DNA of 64,000 nucleotides, from the NCBI RefSeq assembly GCF_001592945.1, contig NZ_LRPB01000023.1, forward strand, positions 372,001 through 436,000, in the 5' to 3' direction. The notes beneath the pieces are model-generated. The model did not search any database. It had not been told where the DNA came from and worked only from the letters and a program-made list of their open reading frames with translations. Each line of letters opens with the position of its first letter. Position 1 is the stretch's first letter. Positions 49,478 through 59,615 of the stretch are shown one piece after another. This stretch comes from Roseivirga seohaensis. Lineage in GTDB: Bacteria; Bacteroidota; Bacteroidia; Cytophagales; Cyclobacteriaceae. Both the position numbers and the translations under genes were made by a program.

Positions 49478-50878
49478 ATGGAATATAGAATAGAAAAGGA
49501 TACCATGGGGGACGTTAAAGTTCCTGCAGACAAGTATTGGGGAGCCCAAACTGAGCGCTCTAGAAACAACTTTAAAATTGGTCCAGAAGCCAGTATGCCA
49601 CTTGAGGTAGTATATGGTTTTGCATATCTTAAAAAAGCCGCAGCCCATACTAACCACGCCTTAGGAGTTTTGTCGGTAGAAAAGCGCGACCTTATTTCAA
49701 AAGTGTGTGATGAAATTTTAGAAGGAAAACACGATGACCAATTTCCGTTGGTAATTTGGCAAACAGGCTCGGGAACGCAGTCAAATATGAATGTGAACGA
49801 AGTAGTAGCCAATAGAGCGCATGTAATTGCTGGGCATAAATTAGGCGAAGGCAAAACAGAAGTTCACCCAAATGACGATGTGAATAAATCACAGTCGTCT
49901 AATGATACCTACCCAACAGGTATGCACATAGCGGCCTACAAGATGATTGTAGAAACGACTATTCCGGGAGTGGAAATGTTAAGAGATACGCTTCAGGCAA
50001 AGTCTCAAGACTTTATGAAAGTGGTAAAAATTGGCCGTACCCACTTAATGGACGCTACACCACTTACTTTAGGTCAAGAGTTTTCTGGCTACGTTTCTCA
50101 ATTGAATCATGGCTTGAAAGCCTTAAAAAATACTTTAGAACACCTTTCAGAATTGGCTTTGGGGGGTACTGCGGTAGGAACGGGAATTAATACTCCAGAA
50201 GGTTATTCTGAACTGGTAGCTCAGAAAATTGCAGAGTTTACTGGCCACCCTTTTATTACTGCTGAAAACAAATTTGAAGCACTAGCGGCCCACGATGCCT
50301 TGGTAGAAACCCACGGAGCTTTGAAGCAAATGGCTGTTTCTTTGAATAAAATTGCCAATGATATTAGAATGTTAGCCTCTGGACCTCGTTCAGGAATTGG
50401 TGAAATCATTATACCATCAAACGAACCAGGCTCTTCAATTATGCCAGGCAAAGTAAATCCAACACAGTGCGAGGCCATGACCATGGTTTGTGCCCAGGTA
50501 ATGGGTAATGATGTGGCTGTTTCTGTTGGGGGTGCACAAGGGCATTATGAACTGAATGTATTCAAACCAATGATGGCATACAATGTATTACAGTCGGCAC
50601 GTTTAATTGGTGATGCTTGCGTTTCTTTCACAGAGAATTGCGCAGTTGGAATTGAACCAAACTATAACAGTATTCAACAACATTTGAATAATTCGCTAAT
50701 GTTGGTTACGGCCTTAAATACCAAAATTGGTTATGAAAAAGCCGCTAAAATTGCCAAAACCGCGCATGAGAATGGAACTACCTTAAAGCAAGAAGCCGTT
50801 AATTTAGGATACCTAACAGCCGAAGAATTTGACGAATGGGTAAGACCAGAAGATATGATCGGAAGTTTGAAAAGCTGA
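49478..50878 (+). CDS. fumC: Fumarate hydratase, class II
   Basis: 466 residues, full size. The aspartase/fumarase signature [18 protein letters not shown] is complete; [22 protein letters not shown] and [15 protein letters not shown] supply the other active-site loops, and SSNDTYPTG is the fumarase form. It converts fumarate to malate in the TCA cycle, without the iron-sulfur cluster of class I. First gene of the plus-strand series; the next gene starts 56 bp downstream and has a separate function. Confidence 0.96.
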   Translation: MEYRIEKDTMGDVKVPADKYWGAQTERSRNNFKIGPEASMPLEVVYGFAYLKKAAAHTNHALGVLSVEKRDLISKVCDEILEGKHDDQFPLVIWQTGSGTQSNMNVNEVVANRAHVIAGHKLGEGKTEVHPNDDVNKSQSSNDTYPTGMHIAAYKMIVETTIPGVEMLRDTLQAKSQDFMKVVKIGRTHLMDATPLTLGQEFSGYVSQLNHGLKALKNTLEHLSELALGGTAVGTGINTPEGYSELVAQKIAEFTGHPFITAENKFEALAAHDALVETHGALKQMAVSLNKIANDIRMLASGPRSGIGEIIIPSNEPGSSIMPGKVNPTQCEAMTMVCAQVMGNDVAVSVGGAQGHYELNVFKPMMAYNVLQSARLIGDACVSFTENCAVGIEPNYNSIQQHLNNSLMLVTALNTKIGYEKAAKIAKTAHENGTTLKQEAVNLGYLTAEEFDEWVRPEDMIGSLKS

Positions 50879-50934
50879 CATTAAAGTTATAATTTGTCAT
50901 TTAATGGGTTTCACTCAAATAAATCAAAGATAAG

Positions 50935-51597
50935 ATGAAAACTTCTAAAGTATTTTTCACGCTTTTGCTGGGCATGTTTATTGCCACAGCCGCTATTGGT
51001 CAAGAAATGACCAAGGCAGAAAAAAAGGCTTTCAAACAAGAAATGAAGATTTGGAAGAAGAAGAAAAAAGCCATGTCTCCAGAAGACTTTAAGGCGCTTT
51101 CGGAGGAACATCTTAAACTAAAGGCAGCTAATGCTGGAGCTTTGAGTGATATTCAAACGCTTGAAACACAGCTGAGTGCTAAGGATGGTCAGATTGGTGA
51201 TTTGCAAAAACAAGTAACTAGAATGCAAGCCGCCTATCAAGCTTCCCAAAAAGAAGTAGAGAACCTGAAGGCTCAAAATGACAAACGTCCTGCTTATAAC
51301 CCCGACATCATCAATGGCGAAGATTTCAGCATTGGTGTTGTATTCAAGGTACAAGTAGGTGCTTTTAGAAAAGTAGACTTAAAAAAATACGCAGATACTT
51401 CTAAAGATTTTGCAGAAGAAGGAGCAGATGATTTACGCAAATATGTAATTGGCAACTTTAGGAATTACGAGGACGCCAATGTTCTAAAAAGATACCTAAG
51501 AGAAATGGGTGTTGAAGATGCTTGGATTGTACCTTACAGAGATGGCAAAAGAGTACCGCTTAAAGAGGTGCTTCCTACTGCAGAAAAAACGAAGTAA
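50935..51597 (+). CDS. Secreted SPOR-like domain protein
   Basis: 220 residues. Signal peptide (1-22, ending AAIGQ), a Lys-rich helical stretch then a coiled coil (about 60-120: QTLETQLSAKDGQIGDLQKQ), and a C-terminal domain of about 80 residues (VVFKVQVGAFRKV..., VIGNFRNYEDANVLKRYLREMGVEDAWIVPYRDGKRV) that looks like a SPOR fold, which binds denuded peptidoglycan glycan. The gene is followed by a strong terminator. Role in cell division or envelope is inferred. Confidence 0.75.
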   Translation: MKTSKVFFTLLLGMFIATAAIGQEMTKAEKKAFKQEMKIWKKKKKAMSPEDFKALSEEHLKLKAANAGALSDIQTLETQLSAKDGQIGDLQKQVTRMQAAYQASQKEVENLKAQNDKRPAYNPDIINGEDFSIGVVFKVQVGAFRKVDLKKYADTSKDFAEEGADDLRKYVIGNFRNYEDANVLKRYLREMGVEDAWIVPYRDGKRVPLKEVLPTAEKTK

Positions 51598-51618
51598 ACA
51601 TTTCATACATAAGAAATT

Positions 51619-51653
51619 AGCAGTGCTTTATTTATTGAAGCACTGCTTTTTTA
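51619..51653 (+). terminator. Terminator after the SPOR-like gene
   Basis: Perfect stem AGCAGTGCTT / AAGCACTGCT, 9-nt loop, then TTTTTT. It separates the SPOR-like gene from recJ. Confidence 0.92.
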
Positions 51654-51689
51654 TATCCTTTTTAGGTTCAATATTTACTATTTTTATAC

Positions 51690-53390
51690 ATGGAAAAGAG
51701 GTGGCTATTTAATAATGAAGCAGATGCAGAGTTGGTACAGTCCCTTCAGGAAAACCTTGGCCTATCAGAAAATCTAGCTTTTTTATTTGCTCAAAAGGGA
51801 ATCAAAAATTATGAAGAGGCCAAAGCTTATTTTAGGCCTCAGTTAGATCAATTGCACGACCCTTTTCTGATGAAAGACATGGATCGTGCTGTAGATCGGT
51901 TGTCTTCGGCACTCGAGAATGGTGAGAAAATACTCGTTTATGGCGATTACGATGTAGACGGAACCACTTCTGTGGCCACGTTTTACGGTTTTCTTTCCGA
52001 GACACACGATACACTTGAGTTTTATATTCCAGATAGATACAAAGAAGGCTACGGTGTTTCTAAAACCGGAATTGAATATGCCATTGAAAACGGCTTTACA
52101 CTTATTGTTACGCTAGATTGTGGCATTAAAGCCCACGACAGGGTTGCCCAAGCCCAAGCAGGAGGAATTGATGTAATTATTTGTGACCACCATACCCCAG
52201 GCGATGAACTTCCAGCGGCTTACGCTGTATTAGACCCTAAGCGAACAGATTGCGAATATCCTTATAAAGAACTTTCGGGCTGTGGTGTGGGCTTTAAGCT
52301 GTTGCAGGCTTATTGCCAAAAGAAAGAAATTTCGCAAGAACGCCTTTTTCAGTACCTCGATTTGCTGGCAGTGAGTATTGCTTCTGATATTGTTCCCATT
52401 ACTGGGGAAAACAGGGTGCTCACCTATTTCGGCCTCAAAAAACTAAACCAAGACCCGAGACCTGGATTGAAGGCCTTGGTAGACCTCTGTAAGAATAAAA
52501 ATGATTTTACGGTTTCGAGTATCGTTTTTGGTATTGGCCCAAGAATAAATGCCGCTGGCCGAATGGACCACGCAAGAGCTTCGGTAAAACTACTTTTAGC
52601 CAAAACTGAAGAAGATGCAGATGCGAAAGCATCGCTTATCAACGATAAGAATGATGCGCGCAGAGATTTCGATAGCTCAATTACCGAAGAGGCCTTGCAA
52701 ATGATTCAGTCGGATGAGGTGCTACTCAATGCAAAATCAACCGTGTTATATAAAGAAGATTGGCATAAGGGAGTGATAGGTATTGTGGCTTCTCGTTGTA
52801 TCGAAAAACATTATCGTCCAACAGTTATTTTGACAGAATCCAACGGAAAAGTAACTGGCTCGGCTCGTTCAGTAATGGGTTTTGATGTATACAATGCCAT
52901 AACCGAATGTGCCGATTTACTCAATCAATATGGTGGACATATGTATGCGGCTGGTGTCACTATGGAAATTGAAAATGTGGAGGCCTTTCAAGAAAGGTTT
53001 GAGTCGGTAGTGGCCAGTACAATTACCGAAGAACAGCTTGTTCCAGCCATCAAAATTGATTTGGTCATTTTTTTAGACGACATCAACTTTAAGTTTTATG
53101 AAACTATTAGGCAGATGGGACCATTTGGGCCGCAAAACATGCAACCCGTTTTTGTTTCTGAAAACGTTCATGCTGAAAATGTAAAAGTGTTGAAAGAACA
53201 ACACCTTAAGTTTACAGTAAAACAAGAGGGAACTAACGCTTCAATTGACGCCATAGGTTTTGGCTTGGGCGAATATTTCGATTTGGTAAAATCTGGCATG
53301 AAATTTCACATGGCCTATACCGTTGAAGAGAACGATTTTAGAGGACATAAGAGTCTTCAACTCTTCATTAAGGATATTAAGTTTGAATGA
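51690..53390 (+). CDS. recJ: Single-stranded-DNA-specific exonuclease RecJ
   Basis: 566 residues. DHH phosphoesterase motifs: VYGDYDVDGTTSVA, ICDHHTPGDELPAA (DHH itself) and GCGVGFKLLQA, followed by DHHA1 (GPRINAAGRMDHA) and a C-terminal OB region. RecJ degrades 5'-ended single strands in recombination and mismatch repair. It is 24 bp upstream of lptB; both genes and the following GH3 gene lie on the same strand. Confidence 0.95.
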   Translation: MEKRWLFNNEADAELVQSLQENLGLSENLAFLFAQKGIKNYEEAKAYFRPQLDQLHDPFLMKDMDRAVDRLSSALENGEKILVYGDYDVDGTTSVATFYGFLSETHDTLEFYIPDRYKEGYGVSKTGIEYAIENGFTLIVTLDCGIKAHDRVAQAQAGGIDVIICDHHTPGDELPAAYAVLDPKRTDCEYPYKELSGCGVGFKLLQAYCQKKEISQERLFQYLDLLAVSIASDIVPITGENRVLTYFGLKKLNQDPRPGLKALVDLCKNKNDFTVSSIVFGIGPRINAAGRMDHARASVKLLLAKTEEDADAKASLINDKNDARRDFDSSITEEALQMIQSDEVLLNAKSTVLYKEDWHKGVIGIVASRCIEKHYRPTVILTESNGKVTGSARSVMGFDVYNAITECADLLNQYGGHMYAAGVTMEIENVEAFQERFESVVASTITEEQLVPAIKIDLVIFLDDINFKFYETIRQMGPFGPQNMQPVFVSENVHAENVKVLKEQHLKFTVKQEGTNASIDAIGFGLGEYFDLVKSGMKFHMAYTVEENDFRGHKSLQLFIKDIKFE

Positions 53391-53396
53391 TTATTC

Positions 53397-53404
53397 TATT
53401 TTTG
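53397..53404 (+). promoter_or_regulatory. Possible -7 box for lptB
   Basis: TATTTTTG overlaps the short gap after recJ and is 10 bp before the lptB start. No matching TTG. It could allow separate transcription of lptB and GH3. Confidence 0.3.
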
Positions 53405-53414
53405 CCATTCCATC

Positions 53415-54146
53415 ATGAAGTTAAGAGCCGACAATCTCGTCAAGACATATAAAAAAAGAAAAGTAGTTAACGATGTTTCCGTGCAAGTAGAGCAAGGAGA
53501 AATCGTTGGTTTGCTTGGACCAAATGGAGCAGGAAAAACCACTACATTCTATATGATTGTGGGCTTGATTAAGCCTAATGAAGGAAATATCTATCTTGAA
53601 GATGAAGATATCACTCCTCTGCCTATGTTTAAAAGGGCCAAATTAGGTATCGGATATTTGGCCCAGGAACCCAGTGTTTTCAGAAAACTTACGGTAGAAG
53701 AAAATATTATGGCAGTACTTGAAATGACAAAGCTGCCTAAGAAACTTCAGAAGGAAAAAATGGAATCTCTTTTAGAAGAATTTAGCCTTACCCATGTAAG
53801 AAAAAACAAAGGGCAGGTGCTTTCTGGAGGAGAAAGAAGACGAACAGAAATAGCAAGAGCCTTATCTGTAGACCCAAAGTTTGTATTGCTTGACGAACCC
53901 TTTGCTGGAGTAGATCCCATTGCAGTAGAAGAAATTCAGTCTATAGTTTTTAAGTTGAAGCAGAGAAACATAGGCATTCTGATTACAGATCACAACGTAA
54001 ACGAAACCCTATCCATTACCGACCGAGCCTACCTTATGTTTGAAGGTAAACTTTTAAAGGCCGGTACGGCAGAAGAACTAGCAGCAGATGAGCAAGTGAG
54101 AAAGGTGTATCTAGGCAAAAATTTCGAACTTAAGCGGAAAGTATAA
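53415..54146 (+). CDS. lptB: LPS export ABC transporter ATP-binding protein LptB
   Basis: 243 residues. Walker [10 protein letters not shown], signature [15 protein letters not shown], Walker [12 protein letters not shown] and the H-loop [28 protein letters not shown] is characteristic of LptB. It powers LPS extraction from the inner membrane with LptF/LptG, which are not in this window. The stop TAA is directly followed by the GTG start of the next gene. Confidence 0.95.
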   Translation: MKLRADNLVKTYKKRKVVNDVSVQVEQGEIVGLLGPNGAGKTTTFYMIVGLIKPNEGNIYLEDEDITPLPMFKRAKLGIGYLAQEPSVFRKLTVEENIMAVLEMTKLPKKLQKEKMESLLEEFSLTHVRKNKGQVLSGGERRRTEIARALSVDPKFVLLDEPFAGVDPIAVEEIQSIVFKLKQRNIGILITDHNVNETLSITDRAYLMFEGKLLKAGTAEELAADEQVRKVYLGKNFELKRKV

Positions 54147-55682
54147 GTGGCAATCATTAATTCAATACTAACATGGGTAATGAAAAAGCGGATGTACCAA
54201 ATCGGCCTTTTCATGAAATACCCATTGGAGGTTCAAGATGAGTTATTTAAAAAACTGATTACCACAGCTCGAAATACAGAATTTGGCCGTACTCATGGCT
54301 TCGCAGATATTCAAAATCAAGAGCAGTTTAGAAAGAACGTTCCCGTCTTCTCTTATGAAGAAATTAACCCCTATATAGAAAGGAACATGATGGGTGAGCA
54401 AAATTTGCTTTGGCCATCAGATATAAAGTGGTTTGCTAAATCATCAGGTACCACCAATGCTAGGAGTAAATTCATCCCTGTTTCTTATGAGGCTTTAGAA
54501 GAATGCCACTTTAAAGGAGGCAAGGATATGCTTTCTATTTACTGCAATAACAACCCCGAAACTCGGATGTTTGATGGCAAAGGGCTGACGATTGGCGGAA
54601 GCCAACAGGTAAACCAATTCGATACCAGCCAAGAATCGTTTTATGGAGATGTTTCTGCGGTAATCATGTCAAACCTTCCTTACTGGACTAGGTTTGTCCG
54701 TACTCCGGCTTTGGATATTGCTCTAATGGATGAATGGGAAGCGAAGATCGAATTGATGGCAAAAACCACCATGGACGAGAACGTGACCAGTATTTCGGGT
54801 GTGCCTACTTGGACAATTATTCTGCTTCAGAAAATTATGGAGCTGAAAGGAACAGATAATGTTCTTGATGTTTGGCCAAACTTGGAAGTGTTTTTTCATG
54901 GAGCTGTGGCTTTTGGCCCTTACAAAAACATCTTTCAGAAAATGATTCCTTCAAACCAAATGCACTATATGGAAACATATAATGCATCGGAAGGCTTTTT
55001 TGGAATTCAAGACCAAATTGACTCTGATGAGATGTTACTCATGCTTGATTATGGCATCTTTTATGAGTTTATACCCTTTGCTGAAATCCATAGCGATTCG
55101 CCCAAGGTAATAGGCTTAGAAGAGGTAGAGGTAGGCGAAAATTATGCTTTACTGATTTCTACCAACGCTGGTTTATGGAGGTATAAAATCGGAGACACGG
55201 TTCAGTTTACCTCTATTTCACCTTATAGAATTAGAATTTCAGGTAGAACAAAGCATTATATCAATGCATTTGGAGAAGAGCTGGTTGTGGAAAACGCAGA
55301 AAGAGGAATTGCCACTGCTGCCGAAAAAACGGGTGCTTTGATAAACAATTTTACCGCGGCTCCTAAATACTTTAGTCAGGATGAAAAGGCTGCTCACGAA
55401 TGGGTAGTTGAGTTTGAAAAGGAGCCCTCTAGTCTAGAGGATTTCACAAGGTTTTTGGATGAAAAGCTTCGCGAAATCAATTCAGATTATGACGCCAAGC
55501 GTTATAAAGACATGGCATTGACCAGCCCTATAGTTCATAAAGCAGAGGTGGGCACTTTTTATAAGTGGATGAAGAGTAGGGGTAAACTGGGCGGCCAAAA
55601 TAAAGTTCCTCGACTTTCTAATACAAGAGAGTATCTCGATGATATTTTGAAGATACTAGAAACACACTCTACACAGGTTTAG
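54147..55682 (+). CDS. GH3 auxin-responsive-promoter family protein (acyl-adenylate-forming fold)
   Basis: 511 residues from GTG at 54147. Family marks: KSSGTTNARSKFIPVS (adenylate-forming ANL-type P-loop), MHYMETYNASEGFFGIQDQ, LISTNAGLWRYKIGDTVQF and SGRTKHYINAFGEELVVENAE. Plant GH3 enzymes join amino acids to auxin or jasmonate; bacterial members are common in Bacteroidota, but the substrate is not known. The start immediately follows the lptB stop. Nothing signals transfer. Confidence 0.9.
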   Translation: MAIINSILTWVMKKRMYQIGLFMKYPLEVQDELFKKLITTARNTEFGRTHGFADIQNQEQFRKNVPVFSYEEINPYIERNMMGEQNLLWPSDIKWFAKSSGTTNARSKFIPVSYEALEECHFKGGKDMLSIYCNNNPETRMFDGKGLTIGGSQQVNQFDTSQESFYGDVSAVIMSNLPYWTRFVRTPALDIALMDEWEAKIELMAKTTMDENVTSISGVPTWTIILLQKIMELKGTDNVLDVWPNLEVFFHGAVAFGPYKNIFQKMIPSNQMHYMETYNASEGFFGIQDQIDSDEMLLMLDYGIFYEFIPFAEIHSDSPKVIGLEEVEVGENYALLISTNAGLWRYKIGDTVQFTSISPYRIRISGRTKHYINAFGEELVVENAERGIATAAEKTGALINNFTAAPKYFSQDEKAAHEWVVEFEKEPSSLEDFTRFLDEKLREINSDYDAKRYKDMALTSPIVHKAEVGTFYKWMKSRGKLGGQNKVPRLSNTREYLDDILKILETHSTQV

Positions 55683-55686
55683 CCTT

Positions 55687-56289
55687 TTATTTTATAGTAC
55701 AGCCAATCGCTTTCGTGCTATTGGTCTCTATGCTTTGTCCATTTAAAAGGGCGTCTACAGCGCTCTCTACATAACGTTTAGTGGCCGCTTCTGGATTGCG
55801 ACTGTTGTTATCAATGGCGCCAATATAGCCAACTCTAAAGCCAGAGGCTTCCTTATTCAACACAAATACTTGAGGGGTGTTAGTAGCTCCATAAGCGGCT
55901 GTGGTTTCTTGGCTATCGGTGTCTATTAAATAGGCAAATGGAAATTCCTTATCGTTAGCTCTTTCTTTCATTTTAGAATAAGAGTCTCCTACAGAAACTT
56001 TTGGGTTGTTGGGCTGAATTGCAATTACAGGATAGCCCAAAGCTGAATATTTGTTGTGTAAAGCGATGATTCTATCTTCATACATTTCAGAATAAGGACA
56101 AGTATTGCAGGTAAAAACAATGATGTAGCCTTTAACATTTTTATTGGTGTTGAGTGAAACGATTTTGCCATCCACGTTTTTAAGATTAAAATCTGGAGCG
56201 ATATCTCCTATTTTAACACCTTGTGGAGTTTGGCTCGAGCCTCCAACTATTAAAAGGAATGAGATTAATAATGCTTTAATGTAAATCAT
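55687..56289 (-). CDS. Exported thioredoxin-like peroxiredoxin (AhpC/TSA family)
   Basis: 200 residues with signal peptide (about 1-18) and thioredoxin fold. The redox motif is FTCNTCPYSEMYEDR, a CNTC pair instead of the usual CGPC. Later ATNTPQVFVLNKE contains the cis-proline. Likely an exported thiol-disulfide enzyme; the substrate is unknown. It is convergent with GH3 (4-bp gap). Confidence 0.85.
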   Translation of the reverse strand: MIYIKALLISFLLIVGGSSQTPQGVKIGDIAPDFNLKNVDGKIVSLNTNKNVKGYIIVFTCNTCPYSEMYEDRIIALHNKYSALGYPVIAIQPNNPKVSVGDSYSKMKERANDKEFPFAYLIDTDSQETTAAYGATNTPQVFVLNKEASGFRVGYIGAIDNNSRNPEAATKRYVESAVDALLNGQSIETNSTKAIGCTIK

Positions 56290-56923
56290 AATACTTGATC
56301 TTGATTAGCAATTCTGTTTTCAACCTTTGAAGCTCGTCATTATCCTTCTTTGATTCAACATATTTTATAAACTGTTGTTCGTAAAACTTTGATTTAACTT
56401 AACCCAATGGTATTTCGAACCGGAAACTGAAAATATAAATTTTCCAATATATGCTCTAAGCACCTTGATCGCTTTGATTTCCTTTTTTTTGGATACCACC
56501 TACAAAAAAATAATGTGCTCATATGGGCATAATATTGGGTTAACATTGTGGTTGAAATAGTCTAATCTATTTGTGTTTTGGTTGGAGTCAACTCTTACCC
56601 ACAAAAATACAATTGAAGGTGATGTAGGAATGCGCATTTCTGGTTCACAAATAGACTTTCAAAAACGGACTATTGGTAATCCATTTAGACAAAACAAAGA
56701 TTGAAGAAAATCAAATAATCTTTTCCACAAAATGAAAAAGTTGTCCACACTTTTTATGTGCTTTTTTGCAAGTATTTGATTATGAGATATATATAATAAG
56801 CAAGTGTAATTTGATTTTTGTTGATAAGTATTTAAAAAACCAGCTTAGAACATTCTGAGTAGATATATTGGCGATTTTCGATGAAAGATATTTTCGAATA
56901 AAAAATATACATTTTTGAAAATG
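56290..56923. other. 634-bp AT-rich gap, no gene seen
   Basis: Longest gap in the window. No frame of note. It contains two near-DnaA boxes, TTTTCCACA (56721-56729) and TTGTCCACA (56741-56749), each one mismatch from TTATCCACA, and a short palindrome at its right end. The redoxin promoter must also be in the left part, but I found no clear -7 box. Confidence 0.6.
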
Positions 56924-56924
56924 T
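56909..56924 (-). terminator. Weak terminator candidate after ClC gene
   Basis: ACATTTTTGAAAATGT, a palindrome just after the stop codon, is followed on the minus strand by ATATTTTTTATT. AU-only stem, low stability. Confidence 0.3.
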
Positions 56925-58699
56925 CATTCTTTATTTTGACGCTTGAGTTTAGTTCGGTACGCATTGAAAATACGCGACTTTGACACAATTCCAACGTATT
57001 TATTATCCTTAATTACTGGAAGGTTCCATGCGCCTGTCTTTTCAAACTTAGTCATTACTTCCTCCATTTTATCACTCAGAAAAACTGTTTCAGGGGGTTT
57101 GTGCATTAAGGTCGCAACAATTACACTTTTTTGAGAAGCAGGGTCAAACATAATTTCTCGAATGTCGTCTAAGGTAATTATTCCTTGAAGCTCGTTGTTA
57201 TTGTTTACTACGGGGAAAATATTCCTTTTCGATTTTCTAACTAGTGTTACTAAATCACCCAAAGTTTTGTCTTGGTGAATAGTGAGTAAATCGTGTTCAA
57301 TGAGTTTTTCAATTTTAATTAGACTTAACACCTGTCGGTCTTTGTCATTAGTAATAAGGTCTCCGGCTTTAATTAAGCGGCCTGTATAAAAAGAGTACTG
57401 TTCGAAATAACGAGAGGTACTTAGACCAATGGCTGATACTAGCATTAGAGGCAAAAACAAGGTATATCCGCTTGTAATTTCAGCAATAAGAAATATGGCA
57501 GTAAGAGGAGCGTGCAATACCCCACTCATTACCCCGCACATGCCTACCAAGGTAAAATTGCTAATCGAAAGGGTTTTGCCTATACCTAAAAAGTTAATGG
57601 TTTGAGAGTAGATGTAGCCCGTAATCGCTCCAATAAAAAGCGAAGGAGCAAAAATTCCACCACTGCCTCCAGCCCCTAAAGTGAGTCCAGTGGCTATTGG
57701 TTTGATGAGTAAAATTCCTAATGAGAAAAGAATGAGAAAAATTGTGCTGTCTTCATTCTTTAGAAAAAAGCTTTCTTTTAAAAGAGCCTCGGGGTTTCCA
57801 TTCAGAATGGTGGTAATTGAATCATAACCTTCTCCATAAATCGGATGAAAAACGAAAATGATTATACCTAGGGCCAATCCCCCAAAAATGGCTCGGCCTG
57901 TTTTATTTTTAATTCTAACAGCTACCGATTCTGTAAACTGGGTTAACCGAGTAAAATAAACGGAAACCAAGCCACATAAAGCCCCTAAAACCAAGAAGTA
58001 TGGAAAATCTGAGGCTAAAAAAGGGTCTGTAAGGTCGAATGAGAATAGTACATCTGAACCTAAAGTGAGCATAGACACCAGAGAGCCTATTACCGATGCA
58101 ATTAATAATGGGATAAAGGCTGCAATAGTAACATCCGTTAAAATAACTTCGATACTAAAAATAACGCCAGCTACTGGGGAGTTGAAAATCCCAGAAATTG
58201 CAGCCGCAGCCCCACAACCAATCATCAGAGTACGCTGCTTATAACTAAGGTGCATTAGCTGCCCAATATTCGAACCAATGGCAGAGCCTGTAACCACAAT
58301 TGGCGCCTCTAAACCAACCGAACCGCCAAAGCCTACGGTAATGGCAGAAGTAATCATACTACTATAGGTTTTTATTCGGCTTATAATGCTCGACTTTTTG
58401 GAGATAGTGTAAAGAATACTCGTAATGCCATGGCCCAATTTTTCCTTTAGTAATTTATCGGCTACAATTGATGTAATTACTATTCCAATAAGAGGGTAAA
58501 TTAAAAAGAGGTAATGAGCAACATCTTCCTTAAAATCACTGAGGGTGTGTTGAATATAATGAACGGTACTTTTTAGAATTACAGCTGCAATTCCTCCTGC
58601 AACCCCTATTACTCCGCTAAGAATCATAAGAAAATTACGCGTACTAACGTGGCGTATTCTCCAGACTAAAAACTTTGAAAGGGTCTTGTTGAATTTCAT
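56924..58699 (-). CDS. ClC-family chloride channel/transporter with CBS domains
   Basis: 591 residues. About ten membrane helices up to residue 430. The selectivity motifs are GSVGLEAPIV (gating Glu at 131, so a proton-coupled antiporter or gated channel) and GAGGSGGIFAPSLFIG. Two CBS domains follow (about 450-580; HDLLTIHQDKTLGDLV and VATLMHKPPETVFLSD), which may bind nucleotides. It is 20 bp upstream of nothing coupled; mazG lies 20 bp before its start on the same strand, so the two may share a transcript. Confidence 0.92.
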   Translation of the reverse strand: MKFNKTLSKFLVWRIRHVSTRNFLMILSGVIGVAGGIAAVILKSTVHYIQHTLSDFKEDVAHYLFLIYPLIGIVITSIVADKLLKEKLGHGITSILYTISKKSSIISRIKTYSSMITSAITVGFGGSVGLEAPIVVTGSAIGSNIGQLMHLSYKQRTLMIGCGAAAAISGIFNSPVAGVIFSIEVILTDVTIAAFIPLLIASVIGSLVSMLTLGSDVLFSFDLTDPFLASDFPYFLVLGALCGLVSVYFTRLTQFTESVAVRIKNKTGRAIFGGLALGIIIFVFHPIYGEGYDSITTILNGNPEALLKESFFLKNEDSTIFLILFSLGILLIKPIATGLTLGAGGSGGIFAPSLFIGAITGYIYSQTINFLGIGKTLSISNFTLVGMCGVMSGVLHAPLTAIFLIAEITSGYTLFLPLMLVSAIGLSTSRYFEQYSFYTGRLIKAGDLITNDKDRQVLSLIKIEKLIEHDLLTIHQDKTLGDLVTLVRKSKRNIFPVVNNNNELQGIITLDDIREIMFDPASQKSVIVATLMHKPPETVFLSDKMEEVMTKFEKTGAWNLPVIKDNKYVGIVSKSRIFNAYRTKLKRQNKE

Positions 58700-58719
58700 A
58701 AGTACTTCAATGCAAATCT

Positions 58720-59529
58720 CTAAAGTTTCTTAGCCCTTTCCCAATATTTATCCATTTCCTGTAGGCTCATTTCTGCTATATTTTTTCCGTCCTTTTTAGA
58801 TTCAGACTCTAAAAACTGAAAGCGCTTTATAAACTTAAGGTTTGTTCGCTCCAAGGCCTCTTCAGCATTAATGTCTATAAAGCGGGAATAATTAATGAGA
58901 GAGAAAAGCAGATCACCAAACTCGGCAGAGGCCTTTTCTTTATCAATTTTAGCGGTTTCTTCAATGTTGAATTCATCTCTGAACTCTTGCATTTCCTCTT
59001 CTACCTTTTCCCAAACTTGTTCTTTCTTTTCCCAGTCAAAGCCAACCCCTCTGGCTTTGTCCTGAATTCGCATGGCTTTTATCATGGCTGGCAAGCCTTT
59101 CGGAACACCGCCTAAAACAGAAGTGTTTCCTTTTTCTTTAAGCTTAATTTTTTCCCAATTTTCTTTTACCGCCTGTTCGTCTTTGGCTTCTACATCACCA
59201 TAAATATGTGGGTGGCGATGGATCAGTTTATCGCAAATGGCGTTTATGCTATCGGCTACATCAAAGGCATTTTGTTCATCGGCTATTTTAGAATAGAAGA
59301 CCAAATGGAGCATTACATCTCCTATTTCCTTTTTGATTTCATCTAAGTTGTTTTCAAGTATGGCTTCTGAAAGCTCATATGTTTCTTCGATGGTTAAGTG
59401 GCGGAGGCTTTCTAGTGTTTGCTTTTTGTCCCAAGGGCAGTTTAAGCGCAACTCGTCCATAATGGTCAGCAGGCGATCGAAGGCTTCTAGTTTTTCTTTT
59501 CTACGAAGGTCTTTTTTGGGTTTAAGCAT
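58720..59529 (-). CDS. mazG: Nucleoside triphosphate pyrophosphohydrolase MazG
   Basis: 269 residues with tandem MazG domains. The Mg-binding EExxE motifs are in TIEETYELSEAILEN and VEEEMQEFRDEF; CPWDKKQTLESLRH starts the first domain and is typical. It hydrolyses non-canonical (d)NTPs to monophosphate plus PPi. Its promoter box (59562-59569) faces left. Downstream ClC gene follows 20 bp later. Confidence 0.94.
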   Translation of the reverse strand: MLKPKKDLRRKEKLEAFDRLLTIMDELRLNCPWDKKQTLESLRHLTIEETYELSEAILENNLDEIKKEIGDVMLHLVFYSKIADEQNAFDVADSINAICDKLIHRHPHIYGDVEAKDEQAVKENWEKIKLKEKGNTSVLGGVPKGLPAMIKAMRIQDKARGVGFDWEKKEQVWEKVEEEMQEFRDEFNIEETAKIDKEKASAEFGDLLFSLINYSRFIDINAEEALERTNLKFIKRFQFLESESKKDGKNIAEMSLQEMDKYWERAKKL

Positions 59530-59561
59530 TTAGATAAAGGCTTTTTGGGAAACTTACTCTT

Positions 59562-59569
59562 CAAAGGTA
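59562..59569 (-). promoter_or_regulatory. Candidate promoter for mazG
   Basis: TACCTTTG on the minus strand, 32 bp before the mazG start. No correctly spaced TTG. It lies only 21 bp from the opposite -7 box at 59591-59598, so the two promoters are nearly back to back. Confidence 0.45.
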
Positions 59570-59590
59570 GCGTTCTACGCACAACTATCT

Positions 59591-59598
59591 TAAATTTG
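59591..59598 (+). promoter_or_regulatory. Candidate promoter for 76-aa membrane protein gene
   Basis: TAAATTTG, 17 bp before the ATG at 59616, matches the Bacteroidota -7 consensus. Divergent from the mazG box. Confidence 0.45.
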
Positions 59599-59615
59599 CA
59601 GAAAATTAGTCTATT

